NCBI GenBank assembly: GCA_022793655.1
Contig: JAAWDG010000007.1
Coordinates: 1-64,000, forward strand
DNA length: 64,000 nucleotides
Reading direction: 5' to 3'
DNA from: Clostridiales bacterium
GTDB taxonomy: Bacteria; Bacillota; Clostridia; Oscillospirales; CAG-272
The stretch's first letter is position 1. The number at the start of each line of letters is the position of its first letter. This document shows positions 8,577-16,558 of this stretch, piece after piece. The position numbers and the translations under genes are program-made. A model generated the notes under the pieces. That model was not told where the DNA came from, did not search any database, and saw only the letters and a program-made list of their open reading frames with translations.

Positions 8577-8942
8577 ATGAAAGTGATCGATGTAATTTCT
8601 TACGTGGATAAGGTATGCCATAACTCGCTTGACGGACAGGTCAAAATCAAGATGTTGGAAAGACTGGACAGACAGATAGCCAGAGACGTTTTTGACACAC
8701 ACGAAGGGTCACCGGAATATGATTTGCGTGAATACACAGAATCGACTGAATTATTGGTTCCGGATGATTTTTCTGAACTCTATTTTTTCTATTTAGAATC
8801 TAAAATTTGGCTTCTTTTAAATCAAATAGCCCGGTATCAAAACATGGCGGTGATCTATGATACGGCGTATACGGCCTTTGTGTCTGATTACAACCGTACA
8901 CACAAACCAAAACACCCTGTATCTGCTTTGAGGTTCGCATGA
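8577..8942 (+). CDS. Putative head-tail connector protein
   Basis: 121 residues from the ATG at 8577, preceded by GGAAGGGG; the upstream in-frame ATG at 8535 falls inside the hairpin. The product is helical with an aromatic-rich centre (SELYFFYLESKIWLLLNQIARYQN) and a short basic tail. Size and position after the capsid gene fit an adaptor/connector that binds the portal. No family-defining motif is recognised. The stop overlaps the next ATG (ATGA). Confidence 0.5.
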   Translation: MKVIDVISYVDKVCHNSLDGQVKIKMLERLDRQIARDVFDTHEGSPEYDLREYTESTELLVPDDFSELYFFYLESKIWLLLNQIARYQNMAVIYDTAYTAFVSDYNRTHKPKHPVSALRFA

Positions 8943-10990
8943 ACAATTTACCATATAAGAACATGACAAGCGCGCAAATGAACCAGGAGATGATCACGCA
9001 GTTTTTAGGATACAACCACTATCTGCGGCCTGGAGAGGGCGAATGGTTCGACATGAAAAATATTACCAGCAGTGATTATCCTGTTTTTTCTCCACGCCGT
9101 CCTCGTGGTGAAAAGCAGCAGATTCCACGCTTGCAGGGGATGGCGGGTAAGGATAAACTGGCCTATGTAGCCGACAACAAACTCTATTATGACGGGAAAG
9201 AGATTTTTGACTTAGTAGCCGACCGATGGCAGCTAATGTTTGCAACTCCTACAGATTGGGAAGAGGACTGCACTCGTTACTTTAAGGATACCGAAGGAAC
9301 CAGAGTGGAACCGGGTACGTCCTTTAAGGCTGACAAATTTTATAAAAATCCCTACTATGACACACAGCGTACACTGGTTTCCATGGGTGCTTATTTAGTC
9401 ATTTTTCCCGATAAGCGTTATATCAACACGGTTGATTTTTCTGACAAAGGTGATTTAGAGGCGGTTGTTGACTTTAAAGAAAGCTTTATGGGAGATTTGC
9501 CTCCGACGGTGTTTTTTAGTCCCTGCGATCAGGAGGGCACTGTCTATGAACAAAAGACTTTTCGCCTGCTTACTGAAGAGCCTGATGACTGGAGCGAAAA
9601 TTATAAGACTAAATATTATTTATGGAAGGGGCCGACACAAGGCTATTGTTTATACGATGATACAATTGTATGGCACCCCAATGTTGTTTACGAAAAAGTA
9701 GAATTGATTGGAACAGAGAAGCCGCTGCATCCTATGGACGGCGATATATGGATTGATACGACCACCCCGGAGAATCCGGTGACGCGCAAATATTCTTCTA
9801 CTATGCAGATGTGGACAGTTGTTTCCTCTACCTATTTCAAGGTAGAATCGCCTGGCATTGGGGCGCCTTTTCGCGATGGTGATACGGTAACGTTATTTTG
9901 CTATGGAGACATGGATTTAAATGGAGACTATAACATTGTGAAAGCAGATAACGATTCATTCATTGTGGCGGGCGTTTTGGCTTCTTTTCGTAAGGTTGAC
10001 AGCGGTGTCATAATCAAAAGAGTTTGTCCTGATATGGATTTTGTCATTGAGGGAGAAAACCGGTTATGGGGTTGCCGGTACGGCATCAGTGAGAAAACCG
10101 GAAAATTTGTCAATGAAATTTATGCCTGCAAGCTGGGGGATTTCAAGAACTGGTATACCTATGCAGGGGTTAGCACTGACGCCTACGCGGTGAGTCTTGG
10201 CAGTGACGGGGCCTTTACAGGCGCGGTCTTTTATGCGGGCTCTCCTACTTTCTTTAAAGAAAGATATGTACACCGCATTACCGGCAATATTCCGGCCAAT
10301 TACTGCCTATACACAACAGTGTGTGAAGGGGTACAGGCGGGCAGCGGAAAAAGTCTTGCCGTGGTAGACGGAAATTTACTTTACAAAAGTCCCACTGGCG
10401 TGATGACCTATACAGGCGGGTATCCTTCCTCCATTAGTTCGGCATTTGGTGATGAAATCTATTACGGAGCTGTGGCGGGTGAGGTGAACCACAAGTACTA
10501 TCTTTCTATGCGGAACGAGAAAGGAGTATATCGGTTATTCGTTTTTGACACTGCAAAAGGACTTTGGCACATTGAGGACGATATTGAGGTAAAAGGCTTT
10601 GCCAGGGTGAGTGATGTGTTGTACGGCTGGTGCGATGATAATATTTTTGCTATGGTTGGCAGGTGCGATGAAAGTAGTGAGAGGGATGTTGACTGGTATG
10701 CTGAAACGGGTATTTGCGGGGCTGTGTACCCTGATCAATCCTTCGTATCTAAAATTGCGGTGCGTGCGTCTTTGCCACCAGGGTCGCATATAGAGGCATA
10801 CATTGAATACGATTCGGACGGCAAATGGCAACCTGTTGGCAGTGTGGCGGGGACCAGCTTTATGAGCACATCCTTTTCCATTTTGCCCAGGCGCTGTGAT
10901 CATTACGCGCTGCGCTTTGAGGGAGTGGGAGATTGCAAAATTTATTCCATCACCAAAACGATTGAGCAGGGGAGTGATGCGACATGGTAG
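8939..10990 (+). CDS. Large phage tail-hub / nozzle-like structural protein
   Basis: 683 residues, strongly beta in character with many aromatic residues, Gly and Asp, and repeated short segments such as YYDGKEIFDL, LLYKSPTGVM and YYLSMRNEKGVYRLFVFD that look like blades of a beta-propeller. In podoviruses the nozzle proteins (T7 gp12, P22 gp10) are beta-propeller proteins located after the connector, and this gene is in the matching place. The assignment is an inference from position and appearance. It overlaps genes on both sides (8939-8942 and 10984-10990), so translation is coupled. Confidence 0.5.
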   Translation: MNNLPYKNMTSAQMNQEMITQFLGYNHYLRPGEGEWFDMKNITSSDYPVFSPRRPRGEKQQIPRLQGMAGKDKLAYVADNKLYYDGKEIFDLVADRWQLMFATPTDWEEDCTRYFKDTEGTRVEPGTSFKADKFYKNPYYDTQRTLVSMGAYLVIFPDKRYINTVDFSDKGDLEAVVDFKESFMGDLPPTVFFSPCDQEGTVYEQKTFRLLTEEPDDWSENYKTKYYLWKGPTQGYCLYDDTIVWHPNVVYEKVELIGTEKPLHPMDGDIWIDTTTPENPVTRKYSSTMQMWTVVSSTYFKVESPGIGAPFRDGDTVTLFCYGDMDLNGDYNIVKADNDSFIVAGVLASFRKVDSGVIIKRVCPDMDFVIEGENRLWGCRYGISEKTGKFVNEIYACKLGDFKNWYTYAGVSTDAYAVSLGSDGAFTGAVFYAGSPTFFKERYVHRITGNIPANYCLYTTVCEGVQAGSGKSLAVVDGNLLYKSPTGVMTYTGGYPSSISSAFGDEIYYGAVAGEVNHKYYLSMRNEKGVYRLFVFDTAKGLWHIEDDIEVKGFARVSDVLYGWCDDNIFAMVGRCDESSERDVDWYAETGICGAVYPDQSFVSKIAVRASLPPGSHIEAYIEYDSDGKWQPVGSVAGTSFMSTSFSILPRRCDHYALRFEGVGDCKIYSITKTIEQGSDATW

Positions 10991-11202
10991 AGAGACCAGC
11001 ACCGTTATACGGCAGCGAATCTGACCAAATTAGGCAAATCCATGACTATTTATGCCGGTTGGCAGATCAGTTAAACGACACCGATTTACAAGCAAGCGAG
11101 TTGGCGGATAAAATTTTAGAAAACGACTGCGGGACAGGCGTACCGTTGAAGGATCAATTCAAAGCAATGAAAAATATTTATGGAGGAGGCAATAATGGCT
11201 AA
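10984..11202 (+). CDS. Small phage protein, unknown function
   Basis: 72 residues, probably helical (QIRQIHDYLCRLADQLND is amphipathic). Starts within the end of the nozzle-like gene and its 3' end contains the Shine-Dalgarno site GGAGGAGG for the next gene, which it overlaps by 8 nt. This places it in the same translational chain of virion genes. Function not recognised; could be a tail-assembly chaperone or minor virion protein. Confidence 0.6.
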   Translation: MVERPAPLYGSESDQIRQIHDYLCRLADQLNDTDLQASELADKILENDCGTGVPLKDQFKAMKNIYGGGNNG

Positions 11203-12313
11203 ATGGTTAAATGGCGTGGATGATGAGACGATGCAGCGCATGAACGCGCCTTATAGTCAGAGTGATGAAGTAAATCAAAAAGGGGTTGAAGCACAAAATG
11301 CGTATTTTGCGGTGAAAAACTGGCAGGGGAGCGGAAAGGCGCAGGCAGCGCTCGATAAATGGAAAAATACGGGACCGTTTTCCTATGACCCTGATTCGGA
11401 TAGCTTATTCCAGAGCGCCAAGGCAAATGCGATTGCAAACGGCAAGGTGGCCATGCAGGACACCATTGGGCAGGCTTCGGCTTTGACGGGCGGGTATGGC
11501 AATTCCTATGCTACGACGGCGGGAAGCCAAGCCTATCAAAATTACTTAAAATCTTTAGACGATGATTTAGCGACTTATTATCAGCTGGCACTGGATCAAT
11601 ATCAGCAAAACAAGAACGATTTGCTAACCGAATACTCCATTGAAAGTGAACGGGACGATACCGATTATTCCCGGCTGTACAACGCCTATAATGTGGCACA
11701 GGATCGGTATAACACCGACCGTTCCTTTGATTATGGCAAGTGGGCGGACGAATATCAGCAGGCGGTCTCTATGGCTGGTATGCAGAACCAGGACTACTGG
11801 ACACAAAAGAATTTTGACGAAGAGGCACGACGGTGGCAGGCTAATTACGATGAGAGCAAAAGACAGTTTGATGCTAATTTGGCCGAGAGCCAGCGACAGT
11901 ATGATCAAAATTATTATGCCAGCACCTCATCGGGGTCTGGGGGAAAAAGCAACGGTTTCACCAGTCAGCAGTACTGGGATGTGACGGATGATGCGAAAAA
12001 TATACGTGATCAATACTCGGATGATCCAGAAAAAGCGAATCAAGAAGTTTTTCGGCGTGCTAACGCTGCCTATAACGGTGGACAGATGAGCGACGATGAA
12101 TATATTTCTTTGCTGCATAATTATATTGATGGGGATTGGTTGGAGAGATTCACGATTACTGACAACAACGGAAATATAGTATTTAATCAATCAGCATACG
12201 ATGAGTATATAAATAACGCAACAAGCAATAGTAATAGTGGCAAGAGTACAGGCGCATCGCCATCAATTATAGATGGATTTATTGGTGGTGCTATTAAGAA
12301 AAAGAACAGGTAA
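11195..12313 (+). CDS. Phage coiled-coil protein, possible ejection/internal virion protein
   Basis: 372 residues from the ATG at 11195 (GGAGGAGG 8 nt upstream). It is very rich in Gln, Asn, Tyr, Asp and Ala. A segment at about 75-100 (QASALTGGYGNSYATTAGSQ) is a recognisable conserved patch in proteins of Firmicutes phages with no assigned function. Residues about 105-245 are heptad-like and probably coiled coil. A Gly/Ser linker (about 247-255) separates a C-terminal helical part (QYSDDPEKANQEVFRRA). Last gene of the prophage. By place and composition it could be a DNA-ejection or internal protein, but this is not shown. Confidence 0.6.
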   Translation: MAKWLNGVDDETMQRMNAPYSQSDEVNQKGVEAQNAYFAVKNWQGSGKAQAALDKWKNTGPFSYDPDSDSLFQSAKANAIANGKVAMQDTIGQASALTGGYGNSYATTAGSQAYQNYLKSLDDDLATYYQLALDQYQQNKNDLLTEYSIESERDDTDYSRLYNAYNVAQDRYNTDRSFDYGKWADEYQQAVSMAGMQNQDYWTQKNFDEEARRWQANYDESKRQFDANLAESQRQYDQNYYASTSSGSGGKSNGFTSQQYWDVTDDAKNIRDQYSDDPEKANQEVFRRANAAYNGGQMSDDEYISLLHNYIDGDWLERFTITDNNGNIVFNQSAYDEYINNATSNSNSGKSTGASPSIIDGFIGGAIKKKNR

Positions 12314-12334
12314 AATCTACCTGTTCTTTTTCTT
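12301..12334 (+). terminator. Terminator of the phage late operon
   Basis: 11-bp stem AAAGAACAGGT / ACCTGTTCTTT with a 7-nt loop (12312-12318), followed by TTCTTTT. The last gene's stop codon lies in the stem/loop boundary. It marks the end of the structural operon. Confidence 0.9.
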
Positions 12335-12549
12335 TTCCTGCATTATAGGCAATGAAGGACAGTAAGAGAATAGCCCGGAAAAACAGGGTGATCTGTACAC
12401 GTTTTTTACACGTTTGAAACAAAGGGAATGTATTTTTGATAAAACGTGCTGAAATTAATATAGTGCAAAAATGCTTGTATATCAAGGGGTTTTGGTGATA
12501 TTTGCATACAAAACTAAATGAAGAAAAAAGCAAAAAAGCGGTGAAATCA
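12335..12549. other. Non-coding phage right end (attachment-site arm)
   Basis: 215 bases without a plausible gene between the late-operon terminator and the tmRNA fragment. AT-rich in its second half, with short direct and inverted words that could be integrase arm sites; no site is recognisable by eye. Confidence 0.4.
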
Positions 12550-12570
12550 GAACCCCTCGTCTCCACCAAA
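12550..12570 (+). other. Probable attR: 3'-end fragment of ssrA (tmRNA)
   Basis: Bases 12551-12568 read AACCCCTCGTCTCCACCA. CGTCTCC plus ACCA is the 3' acceptor strand expected to pair with the GGGGACG 5' end typical of Firmicutes tmRNA, preceded by the CCCC of the T-stem. The upstream sequence (GTGAAATCAG) does not form the other half of a T-arm, so this is a fragment, not a gene. A strong terminator follows 6 nt later, as expected after ssrA. The simplest reading is that the phage integrated into the 3' end of ssrA, leaving the original end here and a rebuilt full gene at attL outside the window. Confidence 0.72.
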
Positions 12571-12574
12571 TAGT

Positions 12575-12612
12575 CAGAATCCGAACCGGAAAGGTTCGGA
12601 TTCTGTTGTTTT
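12575..12612 (+). terminator. ssrA: Strong terminator, probably of the host ssrA gene
   Basis: 13-bp perfect stem (12575-12587 with 12593-12605), loop GGAAA, followed by TTGTTTT. It follows the tmRNA fragment directly and no other gene is near, so it is probably the displaced terminator of ssrA. Confidence 0.85.
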
Positions 12613-12771
12613 AGCTTCGCCAAAATTATTACTGTCTCAACTTGTGAAGAAGAGATGTTTCTTTTTTGTTACAGGTTTGTATAGTGTGAATGCGTCTTCA
12701 TCAAATAAACTAATACATGCTATTTGCAATTCATGACCATTTCAGATTACATAAGAATTTAAGGGGTTAAA

Positions 12772-13887
12772 ATGTTCTATAATAGCAAAAAACTGATCGA
12801 TGAAAAAGTTCTGCAACAATACTTTTTTGAAAAATTTATGTTGGCAAATGCGCAAGAAATGAAAAGTCTGCTACCTGCAAAATACCATGCTTTGTACCCT
12901 GATATACGGAGTAGAAAAGGATTGCAGCCCGAAGTTGCGTTGGGAGGGGTAACTAACGAGAAAATTCATAAAACTGATTTTGTTTTGTATCCAACATCAA
13001 GCGCTTCAAAAAGATTAAATATAGAAATTAAGTGGAAAAAAGATGACTTTGAAACGTGGCGTTATCCTTATTATGACGGAACATATAACGATGGTTTTGT
13101 AGTATGTTTAGGAACATTAGGTGATAGAAATGATGACAAAATAAATGGAACAGACATTCCTGTTATTTATTTAGACAGACATGATTTTGAGCAATGGTTT
13201 ATTCTAAATGCACAAACTATCATTTCACAAGCGCTATCTAATAAATTAGGTGTTTCACCGATTCGATTAACCGGACACAAATATTGGGTAGTATCTGTCG
13301 GTAATAAAGCTTTAGACCATTATATTAATTTTGGACGAAAAAATTTTATATGGGCGTTTCGAAATAATGTTAGCCCTTGCAATATTATGAAAATTTTGGA
13401 GGGAGACTATGTTATATTTTTTAATTTGAGTTACTGCGAGCCAGGAAGAATGTTGGTGCCTAATTATACGAATAAAAATCGTATCAAACCAACGACGAGA
13501 GGCGGGCAGGTAAAGTCGGGAGACATCAGATGGGCAATCGGCTTAGCCGATGTATATCAAGTGAAAAAAGGGTACCATTTAAATTTTGGAAATAGTCCTT
13601 TGTATTCAGGCTTTGAAACGAAAAACTGGGATAAAAGACCGGATACAAAAGATTATACACAATATATTTCCTTTTATAACAATTCTAATAATACTGATAA
13701 TTTCCAATATCGATGGCCGGATAATACAAATAAGGTTTTACCTCGCGAATTGTTTCCGGATACAGATGCCAATTTGAGGGAATTGGTATTAGCATTTAGT
13801 CAATCTTTCAATCATGTAGGTGATGCTAAAGAAATAAGTTTTTCTTCTTTTCAGGCTTTTATGCAGCTTTTACATGCAGTGTCATGA
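12772..13887 (+). CDS. Putative restriction endonuclease: PD-(D/E)XK nuclease plus PUA/EVE-like domain
   Basis: 371 residues. Residues about 50-130 show a PD-(D/E)XK pattern: Asp69 (KTDFVLYP), then Glu85-x-Lys87 (NIEIKWKK), with Glu54 as a possible extra acid. Residues about 168-262 look like a PUA/EVE-type fold: HKYWVVSVG at its start, NFIWAFRNN, GDYVIFFN and WAIGLADV, resembling the strands around the base-binding pocket in EVE proteins that read modified cytosine. Together this suggests a modification-dependent nuclease acting against modified phage DNA. The gene is AT-rich against its neighbours, stands alone without a methyltransferase, and sits 200 bp from the prophage attachment site. 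No known enzyme name can be given. Confidence 0.6.
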   Translation: MFYNSKKLIDEKVLQQYFFEKFMLANAQEMKSLLPAKYHALYPDIRSRKGLQPEVALGGVTNEKIHKTDFVLYPTSSASKRLNIEIKWKKDDFETWRYPYYDGTYNDGFVVCLGTLGDRNDDKINGTDIPVIYLDRHDFEQWFILNAQTIISQALSNKLGVSPIRLTGHKYWVVSVGNKALDHYINFGRKNFIWAFRNNVSPCNIMKILEGDYVIFFNLSYCEPGRMLVPNYTNKNRIKPTTRGGQVKSGDIRWAIGLADVYQVKKGYHLNFGNSPLYSGFETKNWDKRPDTKDYTQYISFYNNSNNTDNFQYRWPDNTNKVLPRELFPDTDANLRELVLAFSQSFNHVGDAKEISFSSFQAFMQLLHAVS

Positions 13888-14002
13888 TAGATGGTTACAA
13901 TTTTGATTCTATTCATTTTAACGGATATTATTCTATATTTGCGGTTATCCTGACTTGTTCGCATGATTTTACATATTTTCACTATGACAGTAATCAATCG
14001 TA

Positions 14003-14031
14003 TTGACGAATCAGTGCTTTTCTGTTATACT
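14003..14031 (+). promoter_or_regulatory. Sigma-A type promoter of the carrier protein gene
   Basis: -35 TTGACG (14003-14008), 17-bp spacer, -10 TATACT (14026-14031). It lies 38 nt upstream of the ATG at 14070, which has GGAGA at 14058-14062. Confidence 0.8.
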
Positions 14032-14069
14032 CTTGCTTGAAAATATTCTGATTATTTGGAGAAATTAAT

Positions 14070-14306
14070 ATGGATACCAAAGAAACTGTTTTAAAAATTT
14101 TACAGGAAATAAGACCTGATATAGCGTTTGAAACCGAGACAAAGCTCATTGATGACGGTATTTTAGATTCTTTTGACATTGTTTCCATTGTTGGCGATTT
14201 AAACAATGAGTTTGAGATTGAAATTTCAGTAGATGAACTTGTGCCAGAAAACTTCAATACGCTGCAGGCGATTACCGACCTTGTGGAAAAAATGGTGCAG
14301 GATTAA
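14070..14306 (+). CDS. Acyl/peptidyl carrier protein (DltC-like)
   Basis: 78 residues, the size of a carrier protein. The phosphopantetheine attachment site is the Ser in GILDSFDIVSIV, followed by an acidic helix II; the sequence is closer to DltC-like and secondary carrier proteins than to FabD-pathway AcpP, which carries DSLD(T/S)VELVM. It stands alone with its own promoter and terminator; no AMP-ligase, acyltransferase or ketosynthase is adjacent, so its partner enzymes lie elsewhere. The charged group could be an amino acid or a fatty acid. Confidence 0.85.
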   Translation: MDTKETVLKILQEIRPDIAFETETKLIDDGILDSFDIVSIVGDLNNEFEIEISVDELVPENFNTLQAITDLVEKMVQD

Positions 14307-14330
14307 TTCGAAAAACATAATATGACGGCA

Positions 14331-14361
14331 AAAAATCCCGATGTAAATCGGGATTTTGTTT
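14331..14361 (+). terminator. Terminator of the carrier protein gene
   Basis: 10-bp stem AAATCCCGAT / ATCGGGATTT with loop GTAA, followed by TGTTTTT. Located 25 nt after the stop codon. Confidence 0.92.
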
Positions 14362-14382
14362 TTGCACGAAAGCCTATCGATA

Positions 14383-14411
14383 TTGACAAAAACAGGGTTT
14401 TAGCGTACAAT
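14383..14411 (+). promoter_or_regulatory. Orphan sigma-A type promoter
   Basis: -35 TTGACA (14383-14388), 17-bp spacer, -10 TACAAT (14406-14411). No gene with a ribosome-binding site follows; the next + strand gene starts at 14811 and the tRNA in between is on the other strand. It could drive a small RNA or a long leader antisense to the tRNA. Confidence 0.5.
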
Positions 14412-14577
14412 AGATACGACTTATATTCATTTTTGAAATGACCCCAAATAATGAAAAACAACGATGTATATTTGATGTTTAAAAATAAAATATAGTAAGC
14501 GATTGATTATTTGACCGGAGAATAAGACTGTAAAAATGTTTGCTGTTGAAGAAAGGTATTGAACCTTGGTAACAAAT

Positions 14578-14608
14578 AAAAAATCGGAACGAATATGATC
14601 CGTTCCGA
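14578..14608 (-). terminator. Terminator of tRNA-Ser
   Basis: On the minus strand an 8-bp stem TCGGAACG / CGTTCCGA with a 9-nt loop is followed by six T. It begins directly after the CCA end of the tRNA. Confidence 0.9.
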
Positions 14609-14609
14609 C

Positions 14610-14698
14610 TGGCGGAGAGGGAGGGATTCGAACCCTCGTGTGCTTGCGCACAAACTGATTTCGAGTCAGCCCCGTTATGACCACTTCGATACCTCTCC
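14610..14698 (-). tRNA. tRNA-Ser (anticodon CGA)
   Basis: 89 nt on the minus strand. Acceptor stem GGAGAGG / CCTCTCC, discriminator G, encoded CCA. The anticodon loop is CTCGAAA, giving anticodon CGA for codon UCG. A long variable arm (TTTGTGCGCAAGCACACG) marks a class II tRNA, and the T-loop GGTTCGAATCC is standard. Confidence 0.95.
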
Positions 14699-14714
14699 CA
14701 ATAAAACCGCAAAC

Positions 14715-14743
14715 ATTATAGCACATTCTAATCGAAAAAGCAA
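14715..14743 (-). promoter_or_regulatory. Promoter of tRNA-Ser
   Basis: Minus strand: -35 TTGCTT (14743-14738), 17-bp spacer, -10 TATAAT (14720-14715), 16 nt upstream of the tRNA 5' end. Confidence 0.8.
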
Positions 14744-14810
14744 GAACTTGGTTTAAATAAAGTGTTTGATAAAAAGTTATAGCCGGTGGATGGCGGGAAA
14801 AGGAGCGAAA

Positions 14811-15926
14811 ATGGCAATGAAAATTGGTTTGCTTGGATTTGGCTTTATGGGGAAAACACATGCCTATGCTGTTCAAAATCTAAAGTTCTTTTATAAGGAT
14901 CTTCCTTTTGAAGCCGAGATTGTTTCGGTTTGTACTGCTCATGTAGAGACGGCCAAAGCCGCGGCTGAGCAATTTGGCATTCCACATTATACAAATAATG
15001 AAGATGATATTTTAATGGATGATAGTATTGATATTGTTGATATCTGCACGCCGAATATTTATCACTATGATACACTAAAAAAAGCGATCATGGCCGGTAA
15101 GCATATTTATTGCGAAAAACCGTTATGTGTGACCTATGCACAGGCAGAGGAGATTCGAGCGCTGGCTGAAAAGAAAAAGGTTAAGTGCCAAATCGTATTT
15201 AATAATCGTTTTTTAGCGCCGATTATGCGGGCAAAAGAGATGATTAACGAGGGTGCTTTAGGACGCATTCTTTCTTTTCGTGCCTCTTATCTGCATGCAA
15301 GCGCAACTGATGCGGAACGCGCGGCAGGCTGGAAACAGGATAAAGAAATCTGCGGCGGCGGTGTATTATTTGATTTAGGCAGCCATATCATTGATTTAAT
15401 ATATTATTTGTGTGGTCCTTTTGTTTCTGTGACCGGCCAAAGCCAAATTGCTTATCCTGTTCGTGCAGGGCGGGACGGCAGCAAGTGGACAACCAACGCT
15501 GATGAGGCCTTTTATATGTTAGCTACCCTAAAAAATGGAGCTATGGGCACCTTAGAGGCGAGCAAAATCACAGTGGGTACAAATGATGATTTAACTCTTG
15601 CGATTTATGGTGAGAAGGGCGCTGTTCGATTTGATTTAATGGAACCCAACTGGCTTTATTATTACGATGCAAGACCTAAAGATGCGCCGCTTGGCGGTAC
15701 AAAGGGTTTTACTAAAATTGAGTGTGTGGGACGGTATCCTATGCCAGGTGGAACTTTCCCTGGAGCTAAAGCACCCGTAGGCTGGCTGCGTGGACATTTA
15801 GGCAGCATGTATTCTTTTTTGAATTGTGTTTATGAAAATAGAGAACCATCGCCTTCTTTTGCGGAAGCGGCTCACGTACAGTGGGTGATGGAACAAGCTT
15901 ATCTCAGTGATGGAAAAATACAGTAG
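14811..15926 (+). CDS. Gfo/Idh/MocA family oxidoreductase
   Basis: 371 residues from ATG 14811, preceded by AAAGGAG; the longer in-frame start at 14766 has no such site. The N-terminal Rossmann motif is GLLGFGFMGKTH, and the family lysine motif CEKPLCV follows near residue 100. A GGGVLFDLGSHIID segment near residue 180 carries the catalytic-region His. Members oxidise or reduce sugar or inositol derivatives with NAD(P). No sugar-transport or catabolic gene is next to it, so the substrate is unknown. It overlaps nothing; coaE follows 7 nt later and may be cotranscribed. Confidence 0.9.
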   Translation: MAMKIGLLGFGFMGKTHAYAVQNLKFFYKDLPFEAEIVSVCTAHVETAKAAAEQFGIPHYTNNEDDILMDDSIDIVDICTPNIYHYDTLKKAIMAGKHIYCEKPLCVTYAQAEEIRALAEKKKVKCQIVFNNRFLAPIMRAKEMINEGALGRILSFRASYLHASATDAERAAGWKQDKEICGGGVLFDLGSHIIDLIYYLCGPFVSVTGQSQIAYPVRAGRDGSKWTTNADEAFYMLATLKNGAMGTLEASKITVGTNDDLTLAIYGEKGAVRFDLMEPNWLYYYDARPKDAPLGGTKGFTKIECVGRYPMPGGTFPGAKAPVGWLRGHLGSMYSFLNCVYENREPSPSFAEAAHVQWVMEQAYLSDGKIQ

Positions 15927-15933
15927 CGCAAAA

Positions 15934-16557
15934 ATGGAGAAGCAAAGTGTTAAGAAGGTAGGAAAAATAGTTGGGTTAACCGGCGGAATTGGCGCCGGCA
16001 AAAGTTATGCGGCGCTTCTCTTTGTTCAGCATGGTTTTGCACTCATTGATGCGGACGAGATAAGCCGAAATATTTATCAAAAAGGCGGAGAATGTACTTT
16101 AGAAGTTATAGAATGCTTTGGACGGGCTATACTGGATAATGAGGGAAATATAGACCGTAAAGCGCTGGCGGCTATTGTTTTTCAGGATCGGGAAAAGCTC
16201 ATTCGTTTAAATCAGATTGTGCATCGATATATTATGGAACGGATTCAACAGCGGGTAGCAGCTTTGAAAGAACAAGGAAAAGCGTATATTTTATTGGATG
16301 CTCCTCAGTTGTTTGAAGCGGGCGCTGATCGCATTTGCGATTGCGTGGTGTCGGTTATTGCCCCAGAATCGCTGCGGCTAAAGCGTGTGATCCATCGGGA
16401 TGGCGTTTCTGCTGAACAGGCCGCCGCACGCATGCGTATGCAATATGAAGACGCTTTTTTTACAGCGCATTCAGATTATATAATTTATAATGATGAAAAA
16501 AATGACTTGGCAGAACAGGTCAATCAGATATGCCGCGAAATTATGGAGGAACAATGA
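15934..16557 (+). CDS. coaE: Dephospho-CoA kinase
   Basis: 207 residues from ATG 15934. P-loop GLTGGIGAGKS near residue 14-24, then the CoaE signature DADEISR and the lid segment with DAPQLFEAG. It phosphorylates the ribose 3'-OH of dephospho-CoA, the last step of CoA synthesis. Length is as usual. The start is chosen to keep the P-loop near the N-terminus; the ribosome-binding site is weak. Next gene begins 2 nt after the stop, so the two are coupled. Confidence 0.93.
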   Translation: MEKQSVKKVGKIVGLTGGIGAGKSYAALLFVQHGFALIDADEISRNIYQKGGECTLEVIECFGRAILDNEGNIDRKALAAIVFQDREKLIRLNQIVHRYIMERIQQRVAALKEQGKAYILLDAPQLFEAGADRICDCVVSVIAPESLRLKRVIHRDGVSAEQAAARMRMQYEDAFFTAHSDYIIYNDEKNDLAEQVNQICREIMEEQ

Positions 16558-16558
16558 G

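Larger units (their letters stand above)
1..12568 (+). mobile_element. Prophage, right-hand part (short-tailed phage type)
   Basis: All genes from the window start to 12313 are on the + strand and encode phage structure, packaging or lysis functions: tail protein, holin, amidase, terminase subunits, portal, protease, scaffold, capsid, connector and tail parts. No tape-measure, major tail or sheath gene is present, which together with the P22-like portal suggests a podovirus-like particle. The right border is placed at a tmRNA 3'-end fragment at 12551-12568. Integrase, repressor, replication genes and attL are not seen and should lie left of the window. The lysis genes come before the terminase, unlike the common order in which lysis closes the late operon. 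Confidence 0.93.

Noticed and set aside
12772-13887. Treating the nuclease/PUA-like gene as part of the prophage
   Set aside because: It lies right of the ssrA fragment and its terminator, hence outside the inferred attR.
14479-14712. 77-codon minus-strand ORF (RSGHNGADSKSVCAQ...)
   Set aside because: It is a translation through the tRNA-Ser gene, a common false ORF.
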